A DNA stretch of 64,000 nt from Sulfitobacter sediminilitoris (GTDB lineage Bacteria > Pseudomonadota > Alphaproteobacteria > Rhodobacterales > Rhodobacteraceae), in the NCBI RefSeq assembly GCF_010667575.1, contig NZ_JAABNT010000005.1:1-64000 (forward strand). The letters are read 5' to 3'. The notes under the pieces were generated by a model. The model saw only the letters and a list, made by a program, of their open reading frames with translations. It did not search any database and was not told where the DNA came from. Of this stretch, positions 44,251 through 53,463 are shown one piece after another. A program made the translations under genes and the position numbers. The stretch's first letter is position 1. Each line of letters begins with the position of its first letter.

Positions 44251-44778
44251 ATGCTCAGAACGATTACCTTTGTCAGTGCCCTTATGGTGGCCACCAGCGC
44301 GGGGGCACAGCATGCGCATCAGCACGGCAATATGCCCAAGGAAACGGGTCAGGCGACGTTCGCCGCCATCGCTGAGATCGCGGCGCTGCTATATTCTGAT
44401 CCTGCAACGGACTGGGAGACGGTCAATCTTGATGCGCTACGGGAACACCTTTTGGACATGGACCGGGTCACGATGGGTGCGTTGGTCGACGTCAATGAAG
44501 GGCCGGATGCGACGACATTTGCTGTAACGGGAACAGGCGAAGTCATCGGTGCCATTCAACGGATGACCGCAGCACATTCCGGAATGCTGGCAACTGAGAC
44601 GGGATGGGTGGTTTCAACGCAAAGGACCGAAACTGGTGCGGTGATGCGTATTGCCACAAATGATCCGGCAGATCATGCCCGTGTCAAAGGGCTGGGATTT
44701 TTTGGCGTGATGACGATTGGGGCACATCACCAGATGCATCATCTTGCAATTGCACGCGGCGTGGACCCGCATCATTGA
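44251..44778 (+). CDS. histidine-rich periplasmic protein
   Basis: A 175-residue protein with a signal peptide (MLRTITFVSALMVATSAGA) followed at once by the histidine cluster HAHQHG and ended by another (GAHHQMHHLAIARGVDPHH). The middle is an alpha/beta domain (LREHLLDMDRVTMGALVDV, MTAAHSGMLATETGW). Clusters like these suggest metal binding, perhaps copper or nickel, but this is inferred. GGAG precedes the ATG by 7 bases. A second, out-of-frame ATG lies between. It is divergent from a Crp/Fnr regulator that probably controls it. Confidence 0.7.
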   Translation: MLRTITFVSALMVATSAGAQHAHQHGNMPKETGQATFAAIAEIAALLYSDPATDWETVNLDALREHLLDMDRVTMGALVDVNEGPDATTFAVTGTGEVIGAIQRMTAAHSGMLATETGWVVSTQRTETGAVMRIATNDPADHARVKGLGFFGVMTIGAHHQMHHLAIARGVDPHH

Positions 44779-44818
44779 TCGGTGACGGTCTTTGCAATGT
44801 CAGCTGGGTGGCCGCGGC

Positions 44819-45688
44819 TCAGGGGTCCCAAAACCTGTTCTGCTGAAAGTCACGCCAAATCTTTTCGCCCACCTGACAGTCCCGTGGGTCACGCGCCGGG
44901 GACTGTGCACGGATGATACGGGCCGGGGGGGCATATCCAGCTATCTCAAGCACAAGCTTGCGACGCACCGCATCCGCGAAGTCAGGCCAGACATAGACCG
45001 GAATCACGAAAGCGCCGGGGCCACCGATGACGCAGGTCTGGTAGTAGATATCCAACCGCTCAAGATAGAAATTCGAGAAAGCACCGTCATCTGTCATCAG
45101 CGGCAAACCGTTGATCGTGATGCCTTTGGCAACGGTTGCATCGCGCGCACGTGTCACCAGCGGACCCAGATTGTTCGGCCCGTCCCCGGAGATATCGATC
45201 ACCCGGCGCAAGCCGCGATAGGTATTGTACTCGATGTGATCGGCGGCAAACGCCAGCGCGCCGGAGATCGACGTGCGGCGCAGGGCGGGATCAAATTTCA
45301 CCGTGAGCTGCTCTGCAAAAGCGTCCAGATCCTCGCGGGTCTGGATCAACTGCCAATCGACAACGATCTGCTGTGAACCGGCCCATTCCACATAGGTGAG
45401 GGCAAGGGTTTGCAAGAGGCCAGATTGCACCGCCTTGAAGACATCCTCGGACACCAGCGCCTCGGCGTAGCCGCGCCGTTGCAGTTCCAGTTCATCCTCG
45501 CTCATGGAGCGGGAAACATCGACCAGCAGGACCAGTTCAAGGTCGACTTCGGTCATCTGAGCTTTGGTCGACGACGGCCACGTAAGGGCAGCGATCAAGA
45601 AAAAAAGAATGACGACGGTTTTCGCAATACCGACGGGAACCCGTACGTGGGAAATGGTGGTGTCTTGGGGCAGCACCTTGCAGATCAT
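44819..45688 (-). CDS. DUF1194 domain-containing protein (von Willebrand A-like)
   Basis: A 289-residue exported protein. A hydrophobic segment at about residues 22-40 (TVVILFFLIAALTWP) with a preceding basic stretch acts as signal or anchor. The DUF1194 domain has the MIDAS-like motif LLVDVSRSMSEDE, RRTSISGALAFAADHIEYN, RRVIDISGDGPNNLG and TINGLPLM. Such domains bind metal ions and protein partners outside the cytoplasm. The function is unknown. The N-terminus before the signal is longer than usual, so a later start is possible. Confidence 0.88.
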   Translation of the reverse strand: MICKVLPQDTTISHVRVPVGIAKTVVILFFLIAALTWPSSTKAQMTEVDLELVLLVDVSRSMSEDELELQRRGYAEALVSEDVFKAVQSGLLQTLALTYVEWAGSQQIVVDWQLIQTREDLDAFAEQLTVKFDPALRRTSISGALAFAADHIEYNTYRGLRRVIDISGDGPNNLGPLVTRARDATVAKGITINGLPLMTDDGAFSNFYLERLDIYYQTCVIGGPGAFVIPVYVWPDFADAVRRKLVLEIAGYAPPARIIRAQSPARDPRDCQVGEKIWRDFQQNRFWDP

Positions 45689-45728
45689 TCCAATACGTTA
45701 GGATGCAAGTCCGGTTGTGTAAATTGCG

Positions 45729-46142
45729 TCAATTCAGCCTGCGCGCTTGTTTGCCCTCAAGCGCTGCATGGACGTAGCGCCCATCGAATTCTGTCTTGCT
45801 CAGAACATATGCGACCCCGGCTGCCGCTGCCTTTTCCCACATAAACGGGGAGGGCCAGTCGCTGACCATGATGACGGGAATGCCTGACAGTTTGGGATCA
45901 CTGGCCAGTTCCTGCACGAAATCAGCGCCAAGGCCATCGGGCAGGTTGTTATCGAGCAGGATTAGCGACAGGCTGCCTTTTTCCAGCACCCGCCGCGCGG
46001 CGCGCAGGCTTGAGGCGACCTCAATCCGCATGTCCTCGCGGGTCCGTTGCATCACGCGGGTCATCTTTTCGCAGTCAAAGCTGCTGTCTTCGACGATCAG
46101 GCAAGTCTCGCCCTTGTCAATGTACTGCTCCGCCATTTCCAT
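45729..46142 (-). CDS. single-domain response regulator
   Basis: A 137-residue receiver domain without an output domain. The acidic pair is in CLIVEDSSFD, the phospho-acceptor Asp in LILLDNNLPDGLG, the Ser/Thr switch in VIMVSDW and the conserved Lys in VLSKTEFDG. GAGAGGG ends 5 bases before the ATG at 46142. No histidine kinase is nearby, so the partner is unknown. The gene sits between DUF1194 and alkB on the same strand, but with gaps of 40-63 bases. Confidence 0.9.
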   Translation of the reverse strand: MEMAEQYIDKGETCLIVEDSSFDCEKMTRVMQRTREDMRIEVASSLRAARRVLEKGSLSLILLDNNLPDGLGADFVQELASDPKLSGIPVIMVSDWPSPFMWEKAAAAGVAYVLSKTEFDGRYVHAALEGKQARRLN

Positions 46143-46205
46143 GGATGCCCTCTCAGGTTTGCAGGACCATTCGTGGCAGCGAAGGCTTAAGATAACGTGT
46201 GCGGA

Positions 46206-47357
46206 TCAGCGCGGCATCGGCGTGCAGCGTTTGTTGTAGTCTGACCAGTCGGTGATCTCGGGGTAGTACATCTGGCGCCACCGGCGCACACGCGGGTTCA
46301 TCATCCGACGCCAGATCGGGGGGACCATCGCGGCAATCGTCATGACAGGATAACCGAAGGGCAGTTGAGGTGCGTCTTCGGGTGCGTAGTTTTGCAGTAC
46401 GGGAAATCGGCGGTCGGGTTTGTAGTGGTGGTCTGAATGACGTTGCAGATTGATCAGCAGCCAGTTCGACGCCTTGTGCGCCGCATTCCACGAGTGGCGC
46501 GGCTGGACGTGTTCGTATTTTCCATCGCCCAGATGTTTGCGGGTCAGCCCGTAGTGTTCAATGTAATTGACCAGTTCCAACTGCCAGATCGCAACACCGA
46601 CCTGAACAAGGAACAACACAAGGCCAGACCAGCCGCCAAGGATCAGCGCGAGGATCAGGAAGCCGCCTTGCAGTGCCCAGTATTTGAAAAAGGGGTTCGA
46701 CAGGTCCGTCCACGGCAGGTTCTTGCGTTTCAGCATGTCAGCCTCGGCCTTGAACGCCGAATGGAGGGATTGACGCAGCACGCGCGGGTAAAAACGGTGG
46801 AACCCTTCGTTGTAATGCGCCGTCACCGGGTCGCGGGGGGTGGCGACATAGCGGTGATGCACCAGCAGGTGTTCGGACCGGAAATGCGAGTAAAGGACCA
46901 TGGCCAGCAGGATATCGGCGAGCCCGCGCTCCAGCTTGTTCTTCTGGTGCATCAGTTCGTGTGAGTAGTTGATCCCGATGGTGCCGCTGATGACGCCGAT
47001 GCCAAAGAACAGCGCGATACGCTCAAAGGTGCTGAGGTGCTCTGCCTGTGGCACATACCAGATCAGGCCAAAGACCGTGATCGCCTGCGCCGGCACCCAG
47101 ACCAGCGTGACAAGGCGATACCAGAACATATCGCTTTCTGTCGCATTAAGATCCGCGTTCTCAAGGTTCAGGCCAAGCACCGCATCAAGCAGTGAAAACA
47201 GGAACCACGTCACGAGCGGCAGCAGCGCAATTGTCCATCCGCCCTGGATCGCGGCAAGCAATGCCAGTGGAATCAGCCCCAGCGACAGCCAGAACGGCAG
47301 CGCGCACGACAGCCGCGCCAGTTCTGTTGGCGCAATGGTGGTGTTCTGCATCGTCAT
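46206..47357 (-). CDS. alkB: alkane 1-monooxygenase
   Basis: A 383-residue integral-membrane di-iron enzyme that hydroxylates the end carbon of n-alkanes. The histidine boxes are present: HELMHQK, EHLLVHHRYVATPRDP and LQRHSDHHYKPDRRF, with the extra NYIEHYGL motif that separates AlkB from fatty-acid desaturases. About six transmembrane helices surround them. GAGG lies 9 bases before the ATG. No rubredoxin, rubredoxin reductase or regulator gene is adjacent, so electron supply must come from elsewhere in the genome. Confidence 0.94.
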   Translation of the reverse strand: MTMQNTTIAPTELARLSCALPFWLSLGLIPLALLAAIQGGWTIALLPLVTWFLFSLLDAVLGLNLENADLNATESDMFWYRLVTLVWVPAQAITVFGLIWYVPQAEHLSTFERIALFFGIGVISGTIGINYSHELMHQKNKLERGLADILLAMVLYSHFRSEHLLVHHRYVATPRDPVTAHYNEGFHRFYPRVLRQSLHSAFKAEADMLKRKNLPWTDLSNPFFKYWALQGGFLILALILGGWSGLVLFLVQVGVAIWQLELVNYIEHYGLTRKHLGDGKYEHVQPRHSWNAAHKASNWLLINLQRHSDHHYKPDRRFPVLQNYAPEDAPQLPFGYPVMTIAAMVPPIWRRMMNPRVRRWRQMYYPEITDWSDYNKRCTPMPR

Positions 47358-47432
47358 CGCGTTTGACCTCAGCGGCTTGAGCTACCGGTTCTATAGCGCG
47401 AAACGCTAACGTCACAAAGCGGCGACAGTTGG

Positions 47433-48500
47433 TCAGCCCTGCGACAAATCAAACGCCTTGCGCATGACCGTGGGCAAATCGGATGGCCGGAACTGTTCAC
47501 GCGGTAGGAAGGTGCCACGCCGGGGTTCTGCGTGTTCGGGGACCTGGGCCGTTTTGACGGTCAGCATCAGGTGGAAATGCGTGAAGGTATGGCGCACCTC
47601 GCCGTTCAGGTCCGACCAGTCTGCCGCGACGGGCGGAGTGCCCTGTGGGCGCGCGTGTTCCGTATCCACCCAGTCTGATCCCGGCCAGCCCAGCATACCG
47701 CCAAGCAGCCCCTTCTCAGGGCGGGTTTCCAGAAGCCATGCGCCGTCTTCGCGTTGGGCAAGGTAGACGGTGCCGTGGCGGACGGGCTTGGCTTTCTTCG
47801 GGGTTTTCTTGGGCAGTCCGTTCTGTGTGCCCGCAACGCGGGCCGCACAGGGGTCACGCCAGGGGCAGATGCCGCAAGCGGGGGATTTCGGCGAACAGAT
47901 TGTCGCGCCAAGGTCCATGACTGCCTGAGCGTAATCGCCTGGACGTGCGGGCGGTGTCAAAGCTTCGGCCTTGTCCATCAGCGCCGGTTTGGCGGCTGGC
48001 AGCGGCGTGTGGATGTCATAAAGCCGCGCCATCACACGTTCGACGTTTCCGTCCAAGACAGTATAGGGCAGATCAAAAGCGATAGAGGACACGGCGGCAG
48101 CCGTGTAAGGACCAATCCCCGGCAGCTTGAGCAATTCGGCATGATCCGCAGGGAAGGCCCCGCCATGCTCGGTTACAACAACCCGCGCACATTTCAGCAG
48201 GTTGCGGGCGCGGGCGTAATACCCAAGGCCAGCCCATTCGCCCATCACATCGGCATCTTCAGCCGCTGCCAGATCACCTACGGTTGGCCAGAGGGTAACA
48301 AAGCGTAGGAAATAGTCTCGGACTGTCGCCACGGTCGTCTGCTGCAGCATGATCTCGCTCATCCAGACGCGGTACGGGTCGGGCCGCACGCCCATTTTGC
48401 GCGCTTCTGGCCCTACCCGCCACGGCATCTCGCGGGCGTGGACGTCGTACCAATCCAGCAGGAGGTCCGGCAAAGCGTCGTGGTTGGCTGTTTCACGCAT
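47433..48500 (-). CDS. mutY: A/G-specific adenine glycosylase
   Basis: A 355-residue base-excision repair enzyme that removes adenine paired with 8-oxoguanine. The helix-hairpin-helix LKLPGIGPYTAAAVSSIAF and the catalytic Asp in TVLDGNVERVMARL are present. The 4Fe-4S cluster cysteines are in CSPKSPACGICPWRDPC. The C-terminal NUDIX-like domain (VYLAQREDGAWLLETRPEKGLLGGMLGWPG) recognises 8-oxoguanine. AAAGGA precedes the ATG. It is divergent from the DUF721 gene, a frequent pairing in this order. Confidence 0.96.
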   Translation of the reverse strand: MRETANHDALPDLLLDWYDVHAREMPWRVGPEARKMGVRPDPYRVWMSEIMLQQTTVATVRDYFLRFVTLWPTVGDLAAAEDADVMGEWAGLGYYARARNLLKCARVVVTEHGGAFPADHAELLKLPGIGPYTAAAVSSIAFDLPYTVLDGNVERVMARLYDIHTPLPAAKPALMDKAEALTPPARPGDYAQAVMDLGATICSPKSPACGICPWRDPCAARVAGTQNGLPKKTPKKAKPVRHGTVYLAQREDGAWLLETRPEKGLLGGMLGWPGSDWVDTEHARPQGTPPVAADWSDLNGEVRHTFTHFHLMLTVKTAQVPEHAEPRRGTFLPREQFRPSDLPTVMRKAFDLSQG

Positions 48501-48585
48501 TGTTTATATCCTTTGCGCGCGGCATGGGCTGGTGATGACGGGGCAAACCGCTATGTTGATGAGAGCGATTTCGGGAAACATAGTC

Positions 48586-49095
48586 ATGCCGCCACGGCGT
48601 ACCAGTACAAAAGGGTTCAAGCGGACCGACACTCTGCTGACCGGCCAGATCAGACGGGCCTCCGAGACCCGCGGCTTTGCGCAATCCCGCCTGCTGACCC
48701 AATGGACCGAGATTGCGGGACAGGACATCGCCGCAATCGCACAGCCAGTCGAGATCGGCTATGGGCGCGGCGGGATGGGCGCGACACTGACGCTGCTGAC
48801 GACAGGGGCGAATGCGCCGATGCTTGAGATGCAGAAGGAACAACTGCGCAAGAAAGTGAATGCCGTTTATGGCTACAACGCCATTGCGCGGGTTCGGATC
48901 ACCCAGACGGCGGCGACGGGCTTTGCCGATGGCAAGGTGGCCTTTGGGCACAAGGATGGCGTGGCGCAGGAGCGCCCATTGGACCCGGCCCTGCGGCAAA
49001 AGGCGGCGGAAGCGGCGCGGCCGGTTGCGGATGAAGGGTTGCGGGATGCCCTTGCACGTCTGGGCGAGAACATATTGAACAAGACCAACCGCTGA
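48586..49095 (+). CDS. DUF721 (DciA-like) protein
   Basis: A 169-residue protein with an N-terminal basic region (MPPRRTSTKGFKR) and a DUF721 domain (SRLLTQWTEIAGQDIAAIAQPVEIG, TLTLLTTGANAPMLEMQKEQLRKKVNAVYGYNAIARVRI). DciA of this family loads or operates the replicative helicase DnaB in bacteria without DnaC, so a role in replication start is plausible. The family is broad, however. I chose the ATG at 48586; an in-frame ATG at 48559 is possible. It is followed by a DsbA-like gene. Confidence 0.82.
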   Translation: MPPRRTSTKGFKRTDTLLTGQIRRASETRGFAQSRLLTQWTEIAGQDIAAIAQPVEIGYGRGGMGATLTLLTTGANAPMLEMQKEQLRKKVNAVYGYNAIARVRITQTAATGFADGKVAFGHKDGVAQERPLDPALRQKAAEAARPVADEGLRDALARLGENILNKTNR

Positions 49096-49117
49096 AAAGC
49101 AGACAGAGGATTTACAC

Positions 49118-49795
49118 ATGCAACGCAGAAACTTGATTCTTGGCGGCTTTGCCGTGGCGGGTCTGGGCGGCTGGGCCCTGACCAGCAACCTTGGGAGCAA
49201 TTCGACGGATATCGCTTCTATGCCCGGTACCGCGAATGCTCAAACGTCCTCGGGCGACGTGGATACCTCCAGCATTCAGGACATGGTGCAGGGCAATCCC
49301 GACGCCGCCGTCACTGTCACCGAATATGCGTCATTCACCTGTCCGCATTGCGCGACCTTCCACGCCGGTCCCTACAAGCAGCTCAAAGCGGATTACATCG
49401 ACACCGGCAAGATCAAGTTCATCTACCGCGAGGTCTATTTCGATCGTCCGGGGCTCTGGGCGTCGATGGTGGCACGCTGTGGCGGTCAGGAAAAATTCTT
49501 TGGCATTGCTGACCTGATCTACAAGGGCCAGTCCGAATGGGCCCGCGCGGGAGAGCCCGCGGCCATTGTCGCGGAGTTGCGCAAGATTGGCCTGCTGGCC
49601 GGGATCGGGAACGACACGCTTGAGGCGTGTTTGCAGGATGCCGAAATGGCCCAGACACTGGTGGCCTGGTACCAGGAAAACGGAGAGCGGGATGACATCA
49701 GCTCGACCCCCAGCTTCGTGATCAACGGAACCAAGCATTCAAATATGCCTTACACCGAGATGAAAGAGCTGATCGACGCAGCACTGGATAGCTGA
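49118..49795 (+). CDS. DsbA family thiol-disulfide protein
   Basis: A 225-residue exported thioredoxin-fold protein. The N-terminus RRNLILGGFAVAGLGGW is a Tat-like or Sec signal. The active site CPHC is in EYASFTCPHCATFHAG, a helical insertion follows, and the cis-proline loop is SSTPSFVINGT. It should oxidise or isomerise disulfides in the periplasm. The stop and the start of the CoA-transferase gene share one base (TGATG), so translation may be coupled even though the functions look unrelated. Confidence 0.92.
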   Translation: MQRRNLILGGFAVAGLGGWALTSNLGSNSTDIASMPGTANAQTSSGDVDTSSIQDMVQGNPDAAVTVTEYASFTCPHCATFHAGPYKQLKADYIDTGKIKFIYREVYFDRPGLWASMVARCGGQEKFFGIADLIYKGQSEWARAGEPAAIVAELRKIGLLAGIGNDTLEACLQDAEMAQTLVAWYQENGERDDISSTPSFVINGTKHSNMPYTEMKELIDAALDS

Positions 49796-50907
49796 TGCCG
49801 GGACCGCTTGAAGGTCTGAAGGTCATCGAGATGGCGCGCATTCTGGCCGGCCCATGGGCCGGTCAGACGCTGTCTGATCTTGGGTGCGAGGTGATCAAGG
49901 TTGAAAGCCCCGAAGGAGATGACACCCGCCAGTGGGGACCCCCTTTCGTGGAGCGGGGTGAAGATGTTTCGGCCTCCTATTTTCATTCGACAAACCGGGG
50001 CAAGGCGAGCGTCACAATCGACTTTCGCACCAAGGAAGGCGTGGCGCGGCTGAAAGAGCTGCTGAAAGATGCCGACATCCTGATCGAGAATTTCAAGACC
50101 GGCGGTCTGGCCAAGTACGGGCTTGATTACGAGAGCCTTAAGGATGAGTTTCCGCAGCTGATCTATTGCTCCATCACGGGGTTCGGCCACACCGGGCCAT
50201 ACGCGCATCGCGCGGGATATGATTTCATCATTCAGGGCATGTCAGGGCTGATGTCCATCACCGGAGAGCCGGACCGCCAGCCGCAGAAATCGGGCATGGC
50301 GATCACGGATATCTTTACGGGCATCTATGCGACCACGGCGATACTGTCGGCGGTCCATCAGCGCAGCCAGACGGGCAGGGGCCAGCATATCGATATGGCC
50401 TTGCTGGATTGCGCGGTGGCAATCATGGGCAATCAGGCGATGAATTATCTGACCACGGGTGTCGCGCCGACGCGCATGGGCAACGCGCATCCCAATCTCA
50501 CGCCATATGAGGTGTTCGAGACAAGCGATGGGCACATCATCATCGCGACCGGCAATGACGGACAGTTTCAAAGGTTGTGCCGATTGCTGGGGCTGGACGA
50601 TATGGCCGAAGACCCGGCCTATCACAAGAACGCGGACCGCGTTGCAAACAGGCCCGAGATGATCAGGCGTCTGAACGGGGCGACCAGCCAGCGCAGCCGC
50701 GATGACCTCTTGGCCGCTTGCGAAGCAAACAACGTGCCAGCCGGACCGATCAACAATCTGGATGACGTGATGGCCGATCCGCAGGTGGTTGCACGGGGCA
50801 TGCAGATTGAACTGGACGGTGTGCCGGGTCTGCGCTCTCCCTTCCGGTTTTCGGATGCGGAACTTGCGTTGCACCGGCCCGCGCCAAAGTTGGGCGAGGA
50901 CGACTAG
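49795..50907 (+). CDS. CaiB/BaiF family CoA-transferase
   Basis: A 370-residue class III CoA-transferase. Family segments are GLKVIEMARILAGPWAGQTLSDLGCEVIKVE at the N-terminus, STNRGKASVTIDFRTKEG, the catalytic Asp region IDMALLDCAVAIMG, and the C-terminal VPAGPINNLDDVMADPQVVARGM. Substrates in this family range from carnitine to formyl and succinyl groups and cannot be assigned here. A divergent or metabolic partner gene is not evident. It runs towards lpxK on the opposite strand. Confidence 0.93.
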   Translation: MPGPLEGLKVIEMARILAGPWAGQTLSDLGCEVIKVESPEGDDTRQWGPPFVERGEDVSASYFHSTNRGKASVTIDFRTKEGVARLKELLKDADILIENFKTGGLAKYGLDYESLKDEFPQLIYCSITGFGHTGPYAHRAGYDFIIQGMSGLMSITGEPDRQPQKSGMAITDIFTGIYATTAILSAVHQRSQTGRGQHIDMALLDCAVAIMGNQAMNYLTTGVAPTRMGNAHPNLTPYEVFETSDGHIIIATGNDGQFQRLCRLLGLDDMAEDPAYHKNADRVANRPEMIRRLNGATSQRSRDDLLAACEANNVPAGPINNLDDVMADPQVVARGMQIELDGVPGLRSPFRFSDAELALHRPAPKLGEDD

Positions 50908-50931
50908 GCGGAAAATCTGTCGGCTGTGGGC

Positions 50932-51924
50932 TTAGGTGGGCCGAGGGAGCGCGTCCAACGCCCTGAAGAGAGCATTGTCCTGATCAAGTCGCAGCCGTAC
51001 CGGCAGGGTGATGACTTTCATACGGAAACTGGCGGGCAGGCGCACCGCGTCTTTTTCGGTGGTGACCAGTTGCGCGGCACGTGCCTTTGCGTCGGCTTCA
51101 AGCCGGCTCATCAGCGCGGTGGTCAGGGGCTGATGATCATCCAGCGCTTCGGCATGCACCACCGTGGCCCCAAGGCTGCGCAGTGTTTGAAAGAACTTTT
51201 CCGGGTGCCCGATCCCCGCGAAGGCCAGGGCGCGGGTGTCGGACCAGTCCATTCCGGTTTGCAACGGCTCAAGTGCTGCCTGAACATGGGGGAGATCGCC
51301 GGGCAAATCTGTGTTTTTGAACACCTCCTGCGCGTCGGCGTCACCGATCGACAGCAGAAGGTCAGCCCGCGCCAATCCCACGTCGACGGGTTCACGCAAC
51401 GGCCCTGCTGGCAGGCACAACCCGTTTCCAAACCCTTTGGCAGCGTCCACCACAACAATTGAAAGGTCATAGGCAAGGCCGGGGTTCTGAAACCCGTCAT
51501 CCAGTACAATCACGCTTGCGCCCGCGTCCTGCGCAGCCTGCGCACCGGCCGCGCGGTCCTTGGCCACCCAAACCTCGGCAAAGGCCGACAGCAAAAGCGG
51601 CTCGTCTCCGACCTCGGTCGCCTTGTGTCGCGCCGGGTCCACACGCACGGGGCCCTCCAGCGTGCCGCCATAGCCGCGTGACACCACATGTGGTTCGTGA
51701 AACAGGCCGCGCAGGTGTTCGACTACTGCCATGACCGTCGGTGTCTTGCCGGTGCCACCGGCGTTGATATTGCCCACACAGACCACCGGCACATCAAGTC
51801 GGACAGGGTTCCCCTGTGCCAGTCGCCGTGCGGTGGCCTTTGCATAAAGCGCGCCCAGCGGGCGCAAGAGCTGCGCGCGCCAGTCAGGTCGCGGCTTGTG
51901 CCAGAAAGAGGGGGCGCGGGTCAT
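50932..51924 (-). CDS. lpxK: tetraacyldisaccharide 4'-kinase
   Basis: A 330-residue inner-membrane-associated kinase that phosphorylates the lipid A precursor disaccharide. The P-loop is [16 protein letters not shown] near residue 55, and VVSRGYGG and [24 protein letters not shown] are the family motifs. It is the last gene of the minus-strand set pmbA-cysQ-DUF4170-waaA-like-lpxK. Its start overlaps the WaaA-like gene by 4 bases, which links both to lipopolysaccharide core assembly. Confidence 0.95.
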   Translation of the reverse strand: MTRAPSFWHKPRPDWRAQLLRPLGALYAKATARRLAQGNPVRLDVPVVCVGNINAGGTGKTPTVMAVVEHLRGLFHEPHVVSRGYGGTLEGPVRVDPARHKATEVGDEPLLLSAFAEVWVAKDRAAGAQAAQDAGASVIVLDDGFQNPGLAYDLSIVVVDAAKGFGNGLCLPAGPLREPVDVGLARADLLLSIGDADAQEVFKNTDLPGDLPHVQAALEPLQTGMDWSDTRALAFAGIGHPEKFFQTLRSLGATVVHAEALDDHQPLTTALMSRLEADAKARAAQLVTTEKDAVRLPASFRMKVITLPVRLRLDQDNALFRALDALPRPT

Positions 51925-53156
51925 GGTCGGCTCAATTCAAGGTCAAGCGTGTCCTGGACAAGATCGACGACCTTGTCCGTAAGGGCAGCCCCCTGACTGA
52001 TCACATCCCAACCCGCATGCGCCATTGTGGCCGCGTGATCCGGAGCAATCAGTGTCGAGACGGCGGCGCCAAGCGCGTCTGCGTCGTTCACGATCCGGGC
52101 GGCCCCTGCGGCGGCAAGGCGTGAATATGAAGCCATGAAATGACGGACACGGGGGCCATAAAGGATCGCAGACCCAAGGGCCGCAGCATCCAACGGGTCA
52201 CATCCCCCTTCACCCTGGATAAGCGTGCTGCCCAGAAAAGAGACAGGTGCCACACGAAAGAATAAGCCTTGGTTCGCGACGTCGTCTGTGACCATCACCT
52301 GCGTGGTTTCATCGGGAAATTGCCCCTCTTCCCATCGGATCACATTAAGGTTTTGCTCGGTTGCCTGATCAACTGCTGTCTGCGCCTGACCGGGTGCCGA
52401 TGGTTGCAGGATCAGCAGCAATCGGTGTGACAGACGAGAGGCTCGTTTGTGCGCCGACAGGATAATGGGGATTTCCTTGGGCAGGAGTTGTGCGGCAAAC
52501 CACGCAGGGCGCCCGCCCATGGCGGCAGAAAGCTCTGTCAGGTCAGTATCCGAACATCCCAACGCCTGTCCGCCCGCAAGCAGCGGAGAGGTTTGTTCAA
52601 CCTCATCCGAAAGCAAACCCAATTGGACCAGTCGGCGTTGTCCTGCTGCTGAACGCGCAAAGACCGCTTTGAACCGCGTCAGCAATTGGCGTGTCAGATC
52701 TGGCAACCAACGATCTCGGCGTTTGTCGAAACCACCAACATCAGCGTCAATCAAAAACATGGGGCATGCACGGTCCGTTGCCTCAAGGATCAGGTTCGGC
52801 CGCAGGCCGCCCCAGACCCAGATTGCGGCATCAGGCGACCAGTGATCAAGAAATGCGCTGACAGCGGCGGGATGTTCTGACGGTGCATTGATCTGGAGGA
52901 TCGCACTATCGGTGCGCGGAGGGGCTGACCGTGTCGGGGATGCTTCGTCATCGGGCAGCGTGATCAGAACGCTGAGGTCGGTCCGTGTCGATATCAACCT
53001 TGCGGCAAGGTCCTGAACTGCCAAGAGATTTCCCACCTCGCCCGCATGCAGCCAGACCAGCTCACCCTTCGGGCGCGGCTGGACCGGCGCGTCTTTTGGC
53101 ACCTCTCCCCGTCGGGTCAGCGCCCGATACGCGGCAAGCCCCAGCGACCGCGCCAT
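51921..53156 (-). CDS. waaA: WaaA-like (Kdo transferase family) glycosyltransferase, divergent
   Basis: A 411-residue protein with the two-domain GT-B layout of Kdo transferase. The C-terminal motif [22 protein letters not shown] matches the family pattern GGSLVERGGHNPLEAAA. The N-terminal catalytic part is divergent: where WaaA has SVGE, with the catalytic Glu, this protein has EVGN (in [11 protein letters not shown]), and where WaaA has ETELWPN it has WGGLRPN. Either it works differently or it is not an active Kdo transferase. The start [13 protein letters not shown] at 53156 is 7 bases after DUF4170. It is followed by lpxK. Confidence 0.8.
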   Translation of the reverse strand: MARSLGLAAYRALTRRGEVPKDAPVQPRPKGELVWLHAGEVGNLLAVQDLAARLISTRTDLSVLITLPDDEASPTRSAPPRTDSAILQINAPSEHPAAVSAFLDHWSPDAAIWVWGGLRPNLILEATDRACPMFLIDADVGGFDKRRDRWLPDLTRQLLTRFKAVFARSAAGQRRLVQLGLLSDEVEQTSPLLAGGQALGCSDTDLTELSAAMGGRPAWFAAQLLPKEIPIILSAHKRASRLSHRLLLILQPSAPGQAQTAVDQATEQNLNVIRWEEGQFPDETTQVMVTDDVANQGLFFRVAPVSFLGSTLIQGEGGCDPLDAAALGSAILYGPRVRHFMASYSRLAAAGAARIVNDADALGAAVSTLIAPDHAATMAHAGWDVISQGAALTDKVVDLVQDTLDLELSRP

Positions 53157-53163
53157 ATGTGGC

Positions 53164-53406
53164 TTAGCCCAGCTCTTCGGTTGAAGAGGCGGCGGTTTCT
53201 TCGTCCCGCAGGCGGTGCAGGTGCGCGATGTAGTAGCGCATATGCGCGTTGTCGACGGTGCGATGGGCTTCGCTTTTCCAAGCGTCATAGGCGCTTGCGT
53301 AGTCGGGGTAGATACCAACGATGTGAATGTCGTCGACGTTCTTGAAGGTGTTTTCACTGGGAGTAACCAGTTCACCCCCAAAGACAAGATGCAGGCGTTG
53401 GGTCAT
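53164..53406 (-). CDS. DUF4170 domain-containing protein
   Basis: An 80-residue soluble protein of DUF4170: VFGGELVTPSENTFKNVDDIHIVGIYPDYASAYDAWKSEAH, then DNAHMRYYIAHLHRL. This small alphaproteobacterial family is regularly found between cysQ and the Kdo-transferase gene, as here, and its role is unknown. The gap to the downstream WaaA-like start is 7 bases, so both are on one transcript. Confidence 0.9.
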   Translation of the reverse strand: MTQRLHLVFGGELVTPSENTFKNVDDIHIVGIYPDYASAYDAWKSEAHRTVDNAHMRYYIAHLHRLRDEETAASSTEELG

Positions 53407-53463
53407 GTGCTATCCTTTGAAATGCTCTGGGCTTTCAGAATGTGGGTATCCAGATGAGGACAT

